Assembly (NCBI GenBank): GCA_003265435.1 | Contig: NOXC01000001.1 | Span: forward strand, 434,001 to 498,000 | Source: Cellvibrionaceae bacterium AOL6 | Lineage (GTDB): Bacteria > Pseudomonadota > Gammaproteobacteria > Pseudomonadales > Cellvibrionaceae | Direction of reading: 5' to 3' | DNA: 64,000 nt | In this document: positions 9,347-19,010 of the stretch, in pieces | Position numbering within the stretch: the stretch's first letter is position 1 | How the letters are laid out: every line of letters starts with the position of its first letter | The notes under the pieces: generated by a model | Seen by the model: only the letters and a program-made list of their open reading frames with translations | Told to the model about the DNA's origin: nothing | Databases searched by the model: none | Position numbers and translations under genes: made by a program

Positions 9347-9468
9347 CACTTTTTTTTAGTTTGAAAAGCATTCGACCTCTCGATAATTTTATTTCCGCTG
9401 ACGCTAAGGCAGAAGCGCCGTTCATAATGACGTATGCAATATTGGCATGCAGAATTGAAATGGACGAG

Positions 9469-9527
9469 CTAGGTTGAATGTTCGGAAAAACAATAGTGAT
9501 GCCGAATTCAACCTAACTATGGTTAGG
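9469..9527. repeat. Overlapping inverted repeats forming two exclusive hairpins
   Basis: GGTTGAATGTTCGG (from 9472) pairs with CCGAATTCAACC (9502-9513), with one bulged base. The right arm also begins a second hairpin, CCTAAC-TATG-GTTAGG (9512-9527). Because they share CCTAAC, only one can form at a time. The structure is about 215 bp upstream of the GH9 start. Confidence 0.5.
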
Positions 9528-9740
9528 GTGTTGTAATAACGAAAATAATGCAGCGCTGTGACTTAGGAATTTTTCCGCCTGTTCGCATTGAGTGTGGTGG
9601 CGCTTAATTTTCTATCTCTATAACCGTGCGCGGGTCTCTGCTTTTTCACGGCAACGTACGCAACGATGTTTTTGCTGGATGTGATCCTTCACAGCCCGGC
9701 TGGGCGCGTACGTCCCTAATAAAAATTGGAGGTATCGAAA

Positions 9741-12700
9741 ATGCTAAGACGCTTCAAGGTGATACTCTCGGCTACCCTGGCCATCACTTCAGTAACAGCA
9801 CTGGCGCAAAATCAGAATTATGGTGAAGCGCTGCAAAAATCCATTTATTTTTACGAGTCACAACAAAGCGGGAATATTCCTGCATGGAATCGCGTTCCCT
9901 GGCGTGCGGAAGCAACACCAACGGACGGGCAAGACGTTGGCCTCGATCTTCGAGGAGGTTGGTTCGATGCCGGTGATCATGTGAAGTTTGGTTTTCCGAT
10001 GGCGTCGACGACCACTTTACTCGCCTGGAGCGTTGTGGATTATCGCGATGCCTATGCCGGCTCGGGTCAGCTTCAGCACATGCTGAATAACCTCCGCTAC
10101 GTCAACGATTATTTCATTAATGCACACCCCAGTCCAAATGAATTTTACGGTCAGGTCGGTCTCGGCAATGCTGACCATACGTTCTGGGGCCCACCAGAAG
10201 TGGTACATCACAAGATTCCCGATTCGCGCGTGTCAATGAAAATTGATTTGAGTTGTCCGGGGGTGGATCTGGCTTCGGAAACGGCCGCGGCGATGGCGGC
10301 ATCCTCTATGGCGTTTGCGGCAACGGACGGCGCGTATTCGTCTACCCTGCTCTCACACGCGCGCGATCTCTTTGATTTTGCGGAGGCAACGCTGGGTGAA
10401 GACGGTGTCGATAATAATTATTCGAATTGCATTACCGATGCTCAAGGATTTTATAACGCCGATTATGGCGTGTATTGGGATGAATTTACCTGGGCGGCCG
10501 TGTGGATGTGGCGCGCGACAGGAGAACAGCGCTACCTCGATACCGCGCTGGCCTACTACGACAAAATGGGTTTTGAAACGCAAAGTACCACGCCTGTGTT
10601 CGCTTGGTCGCAGAGCTGGAACGACAAAGCCTATGGTGTTTACACTCTTCTGGCCGCGCTGCTGGGGGATGAAAAATACCACGCGGATATTCAGCGCCAT
10701 TTAGATCACTGGTCTATCGGTGGTGGCACGCGTACGCCCGGCGGTATTATCGTTGTTGACAGTTCAGGTTGGGGAGTCAATCGCTATGCGGCTAACACGG
10801 CTTTTCTCGCTTTGTACTATGCCGACGCACTTGGCCCGAACGACCCGCTGTATGACCGCTACCACAACTTCGGCAAGCATCAGATTGACTACATTCTCGG
10901 AGATAACCCCGCGAATTTAAGCTTCCTGATCGGCTACGGTGATGACTACCCCACCAATGTTCACCACAGGGGATCGCATGGTTCTTGGGCGGATAGCCTG
11001 TCTGTTCCGACCGAACAGCGCCATATACTTTACGGTGCCGTCGTGGCCGGTCCCTCCAACGATACCGATTATGAAGAAGACCGCGGCGATTATATTCAGA
11101 ATGAAGTCGCCACCGACTACAATTCTGGATTCACCGGTGCTGCTGCAATCCTTTTCGATCATTACGGTGGTGCGCCGCTCCCAGATTCTCAGTTTCCACC
11201 CGCAGAACCGCCTAAGGATGACGAATATCTACTCGGCGCGAAGGTCAACAGCAGCGGTGCCCGGCATATTGAGATCAGCGCGGTGATTCAAAACCGTTCG
11301 ACGACACCCGCCAAAGCGCATGATGATCTCTATTTCCGTTATTTCTATGATTTGACTGAAGTCTTTGATGCGGGCTACAGCCTCTCCGATATTGATGTGG
11401 GTTCAGGGTATAGCCAGGCCAGTAGCATTTCCGATCTGACGCCTTGGGGTGATCCTGCGGACAACATTTACTACGTAGAAGTCCGCTTTGACGACATTTG
11501 GATTTATCCCGGCGGTCAGAGTGAGCACCGTCGTGAAGTGCAGTTCCGCGTTTCGCTGCCTACAACCAGTGGCCTGCCTGAGTGGGATAATTCAAACGAC
11601 CCCTCCTGGGATCCGGCTTACGCAACGACGAGCGAACAGTACGGGATGGTGGCGCCGAAAATCCCCGTCTATGACAGTACTGGTCTTCTCTTCGGTGAAG
11701 AGCCTGGTCCTGGCTGCGGCTCGAGTACCGGCATCAATTGCTTGCCTACTGCGAACGACCTGAATGTGGTGACGGACTATGAGAGCAGCGTGGCGGTGTC
11801 ACTCGAAGCGAATGACAGTGATGGCAGCATTGAAGCCTACGAGATCGTCTCTGCACCCGCCAACGGTTCTTTGACTGGTAGCGGATCACAGCGCAGCTAC
11901 GAGCCCGATGCAGGGTTCTTCGGCAGTGACAGTTTCACCTATCGCGCAATCGACGATGCTGGCGCCAGCTCCAATGTGGCGACCGTGTCGATTACGGTGA
12001 ACGAGCCGATGATTCCGGCATTGGCCATCACCTCGCCGGCCAACGGCAGTAGCGTGGAAGTGAGTTCCGATTTTACCGTGAGTTATAGCCTCTCCTACGC
12101 GGATTCCGCACGCGCCTATCTCGACGAGCTTTTTGTCGCTGAGAGCGATACCGGCAGTATGGTGTTAACGGCCCCCGCCTCTGAAGGAAGTTTCACGGTG
12201 CGACTGGTTGCCTTAGACGCACAGGGTGATGAGCTGGAAGCCAGCGACACCTTGAGCTTAACCGCGATTCCTGAACAACCGAATACCGCACCCGTAGCGT
12301 GTATCGACGCCGTTGGTAGTGTGTACGTTGGCAGTTCGGTTGGTTTCAGTTCCTGTTCGACGGACGCAGATGGCGATGCACTGACCTTGAGTTGGGATTT
12401 TGGTGATGGCAACAGCGCCTCTGGGGCAAACGTCTCTCACGCATTCAGTGCGGCGGGTAGCTATGTGGTGACCTTAACCGCAGACGATGGCGAAGACAGC
12501 GATACGGTAACCCTGACGGTGATGGTTGAAGAAGGTGGCCTGAACTGCGATGTCGACTACGACGTGACCAACGCGTGGGACGGTGCACATCAGGTGAATA
12601 TTACGGTTACTAATACCGGCTCTGAGACCATTAATGGCTACTCGCTGACGTGGCCGCTTCCTGCCGGGGAGTGCTTGACCGATAACGGCTGGAACGCGAA

Positions 12701-13703
12701 CTTCGAGCCGAGTTGCAGCACCGCCACGGTCACGCAAGCACCGGATACATGGAACGGCCGCGTTGCGCCTGGGCAAACCTCTTCGTTTGGCGCGATTATC
12801 AGTCGCTCGCAAGCACAACCGCAGATTCCATCCAGCTTCAGTGTGAATGGCCAAACCTGCACCGGCGGAGGTGGGGGTCAGGACAATCGTCCACCGCTGG
12901 CGTCGTTCACGGCGAGCACCGACCTGCTGACGTTGAGTGCCAATGCGGGAGGCTCCTCTGATCCCGATGGCGACAGCCTGACCTATACCTGGGACTTTGG
13001 TGACGGAAGTACGGGAACGGGTGTGAATGTCACACACACATATGACATGGACGGAGACTACATCGTGACCTTGAGTGTCTCTGACGGTGAGTTCAGTGAC
13101 GACGCGAGTCAGAGTGTGTCCGTCTCCGCCGGTCAGGACAACCAGGCCCCTGAGGCCGCCTTCTCAGTGTCGACAGATGGACTCAGCATTGTGGTCGATG
13201 GTTCGGCTTCGGTGGACCCGGATGGCGACAGCCTCAGTTATGTCTGGGACTTTGGCGATGGCAGTGCGAGCTCTGGGCCACAGGCATCCCACACCTATGC
13301 CGATGCAGGCAGCTATTCCGTGTCCCTGACGGTGAGTGATGGTGAGCTCGACGATGTGGCGTTCCGCGATGTCACCGTGACGGAGGGGTTCGAACCGGGT
13401 GGTGCCTGCGAGTTTGTCATTGAAAACCAGTGGGGCTCGGGCTTTGTGGGCTACGTTCGCGTGCACAACAACGGTGACAGCAGCATCAATGGCTGGGAAA
13501 TCAGCTTCACCTTACCCACCGGTTCAAGTGTGACCAATTACTGGAATGCGACGCTTGACGGCAATAACCCTTATACCGCGACACCGCTCGGCTGGAACAG
13601 CCAGATCGCACCAGGGTCGTACGCCGAGTTTGGTGTGCAGGCGACCGCCAGTGGCCCGGTTACTCCACCCGAGGTCAGTGGCGCGGTCTGCGGCACACCC
13701 TAG
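9741..13703 (+). CDS. Secreted multi-domain GH9 cellulase (GH9-CBM3c-Ig-PKD-CBM2-PKD-PKD-CBM2)
   Basis: The 1320-residue protein starts at the ATG eight bases after GGAGG; a TTG 15 bases upstream lies in the ribosome site and is rejected. A signal peptide ends near ALA-QN. The GH9 catalytic domain (~22-475) has the catalytic aspartates D76 and D79 in DAGDHVKFGF, the HHRGSHG histidine motif, and the acid Glu455 in GDYIQNEVATDYNSG. A CBM3c-type module (~494-650) follows, as in processive GH9 endoglucanases. Next come a cadherin-like module (~667-754), an Ig-like module (~757-847), PKD, CBM2, two PKD and a terminal CBM2. It should cut cellulose outside the cell. The GH48 gene follows after a 91-bp gap, so they are probably co-expressed. 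Confidence 0.93.
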   Translation: MLRRFKVILSATLAITSVTALAQNQNYGEALQKSIYFYESQQSGNIPAWNRVPWRAEATPTDGQDVGLDLRGGWFDAGDHVKFGFPMASTTTLLAWSVVDYRDAYAGSGQLQHMLNNLRYVNDYFINAHPSPNEFYGQVGLGNADHTFWGPPEVVHHKIPDSRVSMKIDLSCPGVDLASETAAAMAASSMAFAATDGAYSSTLLSHARDLFDFAEATLGEDGVDNNYSNCITDAQGFYNADYGVYWDEFTWAAVWMWRATGEQRYLDTALAYYDKMGFETQSTTPVFAWSQSWNDKAYGVYTLLAALLGDEKYHADIQRHLDHWSIGGGTRTPGGIIVVDSSGWGVNRYAANTAFLALYYADALGPNDPLYDRYHNFGKHQIDYILGDNPANLSFLIGYGDDYPTNVHHRGSHGSWADSLSVPTEQRHILYGAVVAGPSNDTDYEEDRGDYIQNEVATDYNSGFTGAAAILFDHYGGAPLPDSQFPPAEPPKDDEYLLGAKVNSSGARHIEISAVIQNRSTTPAKAHDDLYFRYFYDLTEVFDAGYSLSDIDVGSGYSQASSISDLTPWGDPADNIYYVEVRFDDIWIYPGGQSEHRREVQFRVSLPTTSGLPEWDNSNDPSWDPAYATTSEQYGMVAPKIPVYDSTGLLFGEEPGPGCGSSTGINCLPTANDLNVVTDYESSVAVSLEANDSDGSIEAYEIVSAPANGSLTGSGSQRSYEPDAGFFGSDSFTYRAIDDAGASSNVATVSITVNEPMIPALAITSPANGSSVEVSSDFTVSYSLSYADSARAYLDELFVAESDTGSMVLTAPASEGSFTVRLVALDAQGDELEASDTLSLTAIPEQPNTAPVACIDAVGSVYVGSSVGFSSCSTDADGDALTLSWDFGDGNSASGANVSHAFSAAGSYVVTLTADDGEDSDTVTLTVMVEEGGLNCDVDYDVTNAWDGAHQVNITVTNTGSETINGYSLTWPLPAGECLTDNGWNANFEPSCSTATVTQAPDTWNGRVAPGQTSSFGAIISRSQAQPQIPSSFSVNGQTCTGGGGGQDNRPPLASFTASTDLLTLSANAGGSSDPDGDSLTYTWDFGDGSTGTGVNVTHTYDMDGDYIVTLSVSDGEFSDDASQSVSVSAGQDNQAPEAAFSVSTDGLSIVVDGSASVDPDGDSLSYVWDFGDGSASSGPQASHTYADAGSYSVSLTVSDGELDDVAFRDVTVTEGFEPGGACEFVIENQWGSGFVGYVRVHNNGDSSINGWEISFTLPTGSSVTNYWNATLDGNNPYTATPLGWNSQIAPGSYAEFGVQATASGPVTPPEVSGAVCGTP

Positions 13704-13794
13704 TCAATTCTGATTTTTCACACGCAGTCGGCGCACATGGAGGTGCGCCAGCGCTCTTTCAGGGAAACAACAATGAATCCGAATGGAGTCTTAT

Positions 13795-16700
13795 ATGAAT
13801 AATGCTGTCAAGCCAAGTCGACGTCGCAAAGCGGTGCGGCACCTGTTTCGCTCTCTGGGGCTGGCAACCGCGATCTGCGCGATCAATGCCCAGGCCAACA
13901 TCTATGAAGATCGCTTCCACGAGTTACGCGATGAAATCTACAACCCGGAAAACGGCTTTCTCAGTGCAGATGGTGGCCCCTACCACGCGATCGAAACACT
14001 CAATGTGGAGGCACCGGATCACGGTCACCAATCCACCTCCGAGGCCTATTCCTACATTCTTTGGCTCGAAGCCGTTCACGGTCGTTTGACCGGAGACTGG
14101 CAACCCTTGGTGGATGCGTGGACCCTGATTGAAGAACACATCATTCCCACCTCAGAAATGCAGCCGGGTGCGAGTAACTACGATCCGAGTTCTCCGGCCA
14201 CCTACATACCCGAATCGGGTGATCCCAGCGGATACCCTGGCCCGCTTCTCCCCACGGTACCTGTGGGTGAGGACCCTGTGTCCGCCGAGCTGGCGCAAAC
14301 ATATGGGACTTGGGAAATCTACGGGATGCACTGGCTGCTCGACATGGACAATGTCTACGGCTATGGCAACTTGGGCGATGGCGTATCGACCCCTTCCTAC
14401 ATCAATACCTTCCAGCGCGGTGAGCAGGAGAGCGTCTGGGAAACGGTCACGCACCCGTCATGGGAAGATTTTACCTGGGGAAATGACTACGGCTTCCTGC
14501 AATTGTTCGTGGATGAGGAGGCACCTGCGGAGCAATGGCGTTACACCAATGCGCCCGATGCCGATGCACGCGCAGTCCAAGTCATGTATTGGGCACTGCA
14601 ATGGATGGACGAACAGGGTGTGGATCCAGAGCAGGTTGCGCCGGGACTGATGGCGAAGGCGGCCAAAATGGGGGATTACCTGCGCCTTGCGATGTTTGAT
14701 AAATATTTCAAGGCCATGGGTACAGATGACCCGATGGACCCGGCAGGCAGCGGCTACGATAGCGCGCATTATTTGATGAGTTGGTATTACTCCTGGGGCG
14801 GCCCCATCGACACCAGTCAGAGCTGGGGCTTCCGCATCGGCGCGTCCCATGTGCATTTCGGTTACCAGAACCCAATGGCAGGATATGCCCTGACCCAAAT
14901 TCCCGAATTGGAACCGGCTTCGCCCAATGCGGTGCGCGACTGGGGCATTTCCCTAGAGCGAACCCTCGAATTTTATCAGTGGCTGCAATCTGCTGAGGGC
15001 GGTATTGCTGGTGGCGCGACCAATAGCTGGAACGGATCCTATGACGCACGTCCTGCGGGTGCGCCGGAATTTTACGGCATGACCTACGACGACAACCCCG
15101 TCTACCACGATCCGAGCTCGGGTACCTGGTTTGGTTGGCAAGCCTGGTCTGTGGAGCGGCTCTGTGAATACTACTACGTGACCGGTGATGCACGAGCGGA
15201 AGCGATCCTCGACAAGTGGGTACCCTGGGTCTTAAGCCCCGAAGTGACCGAGTTTATCGATGGCGATGTGTACATGGCGTCCACGCTCGAGTGGAGCGGC
15301 GCACCAGAAGATTGGAACCCAGCGAACCCCGCTGACAACACCAATTTGCACGTGACGGTTGTGAACAAAGGCCAGGACGTGGGTGTGATCCACAACACCG
15401 CGAAAGCGCTGATGTACTACGCAGCCGGTAAGCGTGAGCACACCGGTACGACGCATGAGCCGGCCCGCGCCATGGCGCAGCAGATCCTCGACACCATGTG
15501 GAATTTGCACCGCGACGACAAGGGTATTGCAACCGTTGAATCCCGCGGTGACTACATCCGTTTCTTTGATCCGGTCTATGTGCCTGAGGATTATGAAGGC
15601 GTGATGGCCAACGGGGATGCGGTGAATAGTGATTCCACCTTCTTTAGTATCCGCACCTTCTACGAGGATGATCCTCTGTTCCAGCGCGTTCGGGATGCCT
15701 ACGACCAGAATGGGGATGGCATACTGGATGATGGCCCGGACGGAGACTACGACGCGCCTGAATTCACCTACCACCGCTACTGGGCCACGGTCGACGCAGC
15801 GACGGCCAACGCCATTTATGCCGAACTGTTCCCCGTTGTCTGCACGGAAAATTGCCCGCCTACAGCGAGCCCGGTATCCGCTGAAACAGCCGTAAATCAG
15901 CCGGTTACGGTGACCTTGATGGGCTCTGACCCGAATGGCAACACGTTGACCTACAGCTATACCCAACCCGCCAATGGCATGGTCAGTGGCAGTGGAGCCG
16001 AAGTGACCTATGTGCCGCAAAGCGGCTTCGTGGGTGCTGATGGCTTCACCTACACCGTGACGGACGACGAAGGCCTCACCTCCGAGCCGGCCAGCGTTAG
16101 TCTGACGGTCTATGACCCGAATGCGAATGAGCCACCGACGCTCAGTCTCTCCGCCACGATGGATTACCTCGAACTTTCTGCGAGTGCCAGTGCGACGGAT
16201 CCGGAAGGGGATGCGCTCAGCTTCTCGTGGGATCTCGGCGATGGCAACACCGCAACGGGCAGCTCTGTGACGCACACTTATGGCGATGCGGGCACCTACG
16301 TGGTCAGTGTTTCTGTCAGTGATGGGGTCAATACCGTGAGCGACTCGACCACCGTGACCGCGGAAGCGCCGCCGGAAGGAGAGTGTCATGTGGACTACGT
16401 CATGGCCAACGCGTGGGGCGGCAGTTACCAAGTGGATCTGACCATCACCAACACCGGTACCGAGACCATTGCAGGCTACTCGCTGGATTGGACGTTGGCG
16501 AACGGTGCGCAGTTTGCGTCGGGCTGGAATGCCAGCTTTAACGCTAGTGGATCTCAAGTGACGGCGAGCAATCCGGCCTCTCAATGGAACGGTACCCTGC
16601 AACCTGGGCAGAGCGGAAGCTTTGGCTTCATCGGTGAGGGCAGCTTCGGTATCCCCGCGTCGTTTGTCCTGAATGGCACGAACTGTACCGGTGGTGACGG

Positions 16701-17526
16701 CGGTGGCGATGTGAATCTGCCACCCACTGCGAGCTTCTCCTATAGCGTTGACGGCTTAAATCTGAGTGTCAGTGGCGCGGGTTCCAGTGATCCCGATGGT
16801 GATGCATTGACTTACAGCTGGGACTTCGGCGATGGCACTACCGCGACCGGTCTGGATGCGACGCACAGCTATGCGACAGACGGTAACTATACGGTGACCT
16901 TGTCCGTGAGCGACGGTGAGCTGGATGACAGCACTTCACTCAATGTCACGATCTCTACCGAGGAGCCTAATCAGCCTCCGGTCGCAGCGTTTAGCTCGAG
17001 TGTCGATGCGCTTTGTGTGAGTGTGGACGGTTCGGCCAGCAGCGATCCTGATGGCGATGCACTGAGCTTTGCTTGGGACTTTGGCGATGGCAGCAGCGCC
17101 ACAGGTGCGACTGCGGAACATTGTTACGCTGCATCGGGCAGTTATGACCTGAGTCTCGAAGTCAGTGACGGCACTCTTGATGACAGTGCAAGTGAAACCG
17201 TCACCGTCAGCAGTGGCGGAGGTGGTGGCAATGTCTGCGAATTCGACATTACCAACAATTGGGGCAGTGGCTTCACGGCGATGGTGCGCATCACTAACAA
17301 CGGTGATACCCCCATCAACGGCTGGGAAGTGTCCTGGGCCTTCCCACCAAGCTATAGCGTGACGAACAGCTGGAACGGCAATGTCAGCAGCAGCAACCCC
17401 TACACGGCGACAAACCTGAGCTGGAATGCGGTTATCCAGCCCGGTCAATCCGTTGAAGTGGGTGTACAAGGCGCCGGTTCCGGCACCTTCACCGCGCCCG
17501 AAGTCACCGGCGCCGTCTGCGATTGA
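13795..17526 (+). CDS. Secreted GH48 cellobiohydrolase with PKD and two CBM2 modules
   Basis: The 1243-residue protein starts at the ATG six bases after GGAG; the ATG at 13783 overlaps that site. The signal peptide ends near AQA-NI. Residues ~32-682 are a GH48 domain with the conserved HQSTSEAYSYILWLEAVHG, where Glu83 is the presumed proton donor of this inverting, reducing-end exocellulase family. A cadherin-like module (~686-772), PKD, CBM2 (~864-967), two PKD and a C-terminal CBM2 (~1146-1243) follow. The tail repeats the GH9 enzyme's layout. GH9 plus GH48 is the classical synergistic endo/exo pair of Clostridia and Actinobacteria. GH48 is uncommon in proteobacteria, which suggests past transfer. 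Confidence 0.94.
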   Translation: MNNAVKPSRRRKAVRHLFRSLGLATAICAINAQANIYEDRFHELRDEIYNPENGFLSADGGPYHAIETLNVEAPDHGHQSTSEAYSYILWLEAVHGRLTGDWQPLVDAWTLIEEHIIPTSEMQPGASNYDPSSPATYIPESGDPSGYPGPLLPTVPVGEDPVSAELAQTYGTWEIYGMHWLLDMDNVYGYGNLGDGVSTPSYINTFQRGEQESVWETVTHPSWEDFTWGNDYGFLQLFVDEEAPAEQWRYTNAPDADARAVQVMYWALQWMDEQGVDPEQVAPGLMAKAAKMGDYLRLAMFDKYFKAMGTDDPMDPAGSGYDSAHYLMSWYYSWGGPIDTSQSWGFRIGASHVHFGYQNPMAGYALTQIPELEPASPNAVRDWGISLERTLEFYQWLQSAEGGIAGGATNSWNGSYDARPAGAPEFYGMTYDDNPVYHDPSSGTWFGWQAWSVERLCEYYYVTGDARAEAILDKWVPWVLSPEVTEFIDGDVYMASTLEWSGAPEDWNPANPADNTNLHVTVVNKGQDVGVIHNTAKALMYYAAGKREHTGTTHEPARAMAQQILDTMWNLHRDDKGIATVESRGDYIRFFDPVYVPEDYEGVMANGDAVNSDSTFFSIRTFYEDDPLFQRVRDAYDQNGDGILDDGPDGDYDAPEFTYHRYWATVDAATANAIYAELFPVVCTENCPPTASPVSAETAVNQPVTVTLMGSDPNGNTLTYSYTQPANGMVSGSGAEVTYVPQSGFVGADGFTYTVTDDEGLTSEPASVSLTVYDPNANEPPTLSLSATMDYLELSASASATDPEGDALSFSWDLGDGNTATGSSVTHTYGDAGTYVVSVSVSDGVNTVSDSTTVTAEAPPEGECHVDYVMANAWGGSYQVDLTITNTGTETIAGYSLDWTLANGAQFASGWNASFNASGSQVTASNPASQWNGTLQPGQSGSFGFIGEGSFGIPASFVLNGTNCTGGDGGGDVNLPPTASFSYSVDGLNLSVSGAGSSDPDGDALTYSWDFGDGTTATGLDATHSYATDGNYTVTLSVSDGELDDSTSLNVTISTEEPNQPPVAAFSSSVDALCVSVDGSASSDPDGDALSFAWDFGDGSSATGATAEHCYAASGSYDLSLEVSDGTLDDSASETVTVSSGGGGGNVCEFDITNNWGSGFTAMVRITNNGDTPINGWEVSWAFPPSYSVTNSWNGNVSSSNPYTATNLSWNAVIQPGQSVEVGVQGAGSGTFTAPEVTGAVCD

Positions 17527-17563
17527 TCCGTATCCCCTAGAACCGAGTTGTTCTCCCCTTGAT

Positions 17564-17586
17564 AGCCCGCCTCGGCGGGCTTTTTT
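17564..17586 (+). terminator. Intrinsic terminator after the GH48 gene
   Basis: AGCCCGC pairs with GCGGGCT around CTCG and runs into six Ts, 38 bp after the GH48 stop. It ends the cellulase transcript. Confidence 0.9.
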
Positions 17587-17596
17587 CATTCCCTTG

Positions 17597-17659
17597 ATAA
17601 TTGGGGTCAGATGAACATTAAAGGGCGACGCCCGTTAATGTTCATCTGACCCCAATTAT
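17597..17659. repeat. 63-bp near-perfect palindrome
   Basis: The arms 17597-17621 and 17635-17659 are 25-bp perfect inverted repeats containing TTGGGGTCAGATGAACATT. The core GGGCG-A-CGCCC extends the pairing, so 31-bp arms have one mismatch and a one-base centre. The right arm overlaps the last codons of the sigma-factor gene. It follows directly after the cellulase terminator. Confidence 0.9.
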
Positions 17660-18549
17660 GTGACCCCATTAATTGCAGCAATCCGAGCCAGTTTTTGCGG
17701 GTTTCTGACGATGTAAATTTCGGCTAAATGTCCTTGTGCATCGACTTCCACGCTGACGGTGGCGACGACGTTTGAGCCGTCTAAGACCACCATGCCTTCG
17801 AAGCCATTCACTTCGAGTCGCTGCCACGTAAAGCTCTGCCAATAGCGTCGCAGTCGTTCGCCGATGAAGCGCAACACTCGTTCTGCACCTTGAATCGGGC
17901 GCGGTATGGTAGGGACTACGCCGCCGCCGTCAGCAGAGAGCCGAACGTCTTCAGCAAGGAGCGCCGAGAGGCTGCTTACCTGGCCTGATGACAGGGCCTC
18001 TTCGAAGGCGTCGAGGAGTTTTTGCTGCTGCTGTTTGTCGGGCTGCTCACCGCGGCCTTGCAGGCTCACCTGTTGTTTTGCGCGAGAAACGATTTTGCGG
18101 CAGTGCGCTTCGGACACACCCAGCGTTTCGGCAACTTCGGGATAGGGTTGATCGAAGACACTATAAAGCAGGAATGCTGCTCGCTCGCGGGGAGCTAGGC
18201 GCTCCAGCGTCAACAGAAAGGCTGTGGTTAAACTGCGACTCAGTTCGACGGCCTGTTGGGGATTGCCGTCATCGTCACCTTGAGTCAGCAACGGTTCCGG
18301 CAGCCAAGTGCCCACGTATTGCGTGCGGGCAAGTCGTGCGGATTTGAGTTGGTCGAGGCAATAACGCGTGCAGACGCGCTTCAACCACGCTGCGGGCAGG
18401 TCTATGGCCTTTAGGTCCTGAGTGCGCCAGCGCAAATAGGTCTCGTGCACAGCGTCTTCGGCTTCGCTGTAGGAGCCCAGCAGGCGATAGGCCAAACCCA
18501 GCAACGCTGGGCGGCTTTCTGTAAATAAGGGCGTGTGGTGATCTGTCAC
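17656..18549 (-). CDS. ECF41-type extracytoplasmic-function sigma factor
   Basis: The 297-residue protein has sigma-70 region 2 (~10-75: LGLAYRLLGSYSEAEDAVHETYLRW) and region 4 (~125-170: LAPRERAAFLLYSVFDQPYPEVAETLGVSE, split here by reading). A SnoaL-like C-terminal extension follows. It carries ECF41 marks: WLPEPL in the linker, a DGGG motif (SADGGGVV) and a terminal NPQKL, a variant of NPDKL. In this family the C-terminal domain replaces an anti-sigma factor. It is preceded by a carboxymuconolactone-decarboxylase-family gene with a one-base gap, as is typical. The start is GTG. The last codons (NGVT) and the TAA come from a repeated element at 17656-17674, so the native C terminus may have been altered. 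Confidence 0.9.
   Translation of the reverse strand: MTDHHTPLFTESRPALLGLAYRLLGSYSEAEDAVHETYLRWRTQDLKAIDLPAAWLKRVCTRYCLDQLKSARLARTQYVGTWLPEPLLTQGDDDGNPQQAVELSRSLTTAFLLTLERLAPRERAAFLLYSVFDQPYPEVAETLGVSEAHCRKIVSRAKQQVSLQGRGEQPDKQQQQKLLDAFEEALSSGQVSSLSALLAEDVRLSADGGGVVPTIPRPIQGAERVLRFIGERLRRYWQSFTWQRLEVNGFEGMVVLDGSNVVATVSVEVDAQGHLAEIYIVRNPQKLARIAAINGVT
17661..17674. repeat. Left terminal inverted repeat of the ECF41 cassette
   Basis: TGACCCCATTAATT here is the inverse complement, with a one-base indel, of AATTAAATGGGGTCA at 19038-19052. The two bracket the ECF41/AhpD-like gene pair. The left copy lies inside the sigma-factor coding end. Confidence 0.6.
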
Positions 18550-18550
18550 G

Positions 18551-18976
18551 CTAATATCCCGATACGTACAGGCGGTTCCATAGGTTGATCATCGCGATGT
18601 TCACAGTCAATGCCGCGAGTGCCTGCTCACTGAAAACCGTACGCAATTTGGCGCGCTTGTCGCTGTGTTGGCTCTCTGGGCCAATGTGGGTGAGCGCTTC
18701 GGCCCAGTCTAACGCGAGTTGCTCCTGCTCAGTGAACAACTCGCTGTGCCGCCACGCGACCAGCTTCATTTGCCGCTCAGCCGTTTCGCCTTCTTGCTGC
18801 CCGGCTTTGATATGCATGTCGATGCAGTGATCGCAGCCATTGATCTGCGACACACGCAGGTAAACCAGCTCGATGAGCCGTTTATCCAGTGGGTACTCGT
18901 CCAAGCGCACATGCACTCCAGCAAGATGCTGCAGCAAGTCCGGGGCCTGTGTTTCAAAAGCGATAGCGTCAGTCAT
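18551..18976 (-). CDS. Carboxymuconolactone decarboxylase/AhpD-family protein
   Basis: The 141-residue alkylhydroperoxidase-like protein has the redox CxxC plus histidine signature in NGCDHCIDMH. Proteins of this family can reduce hydroperoxides or act on small lactones. It is the usual partner and target of ECF41 sigma factors. Its stop is one base from the sigma factor's GTG, so they form an operon, and an ECF41-type promoter lies 35 bp upstream of its ATG. The expected logic is auto-activation by the sigma factor. The true substrate is unknown. Confidence 0.9.
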   Translation of the reverse strand: MTDAIAFETQAPDLLQHLAGVHVRLDEYPLDKRLIELVYLRVSQINGCDHCIDMHIKAGQQEGETAERQMKLVAWRHSELFTEQEQLALDWAEALTHIGPESQHSDKRAKLRTVFSEQALAALTVNIAMINLWNRLYVSGY

Positions 18977-19010
18977 CGTCGTACATCCTCAGTAGTGAAT
19001 TCATCTCATA

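Larger units (their letters stand above)
8827..9740. other. AT-rich 0.9-kb regulatory interval upstream of the cellulases
   Basis: There is no convincing gene here. From about 9000 to 9640 the DNA is clearly richer in A and T than its surroundings. It holds two LacI-type operator-like palindromes (9151, 9333) and overlapping inverted repeats (9469-9527). A 62-codon frame at 9084-9272 has no recognisable features. The right end carries the ribosome site of the GH9 gene. Confidence 0.6.

Noticed and set aside
12474-13466. Minus-strand frames opposite the GH9 PKD/CBM2 region
   Set aside because: Shadows of the repeated PKD coding sequence with no domain of their own.
15232-16602. 456-codon minus-strand frame opposite the GH48 gene
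   Set aside because: It is antisense to conserved GH48, PKD and CBM2 modules, and its product lacks domains. The frame arises from biased codon use in the real gene.
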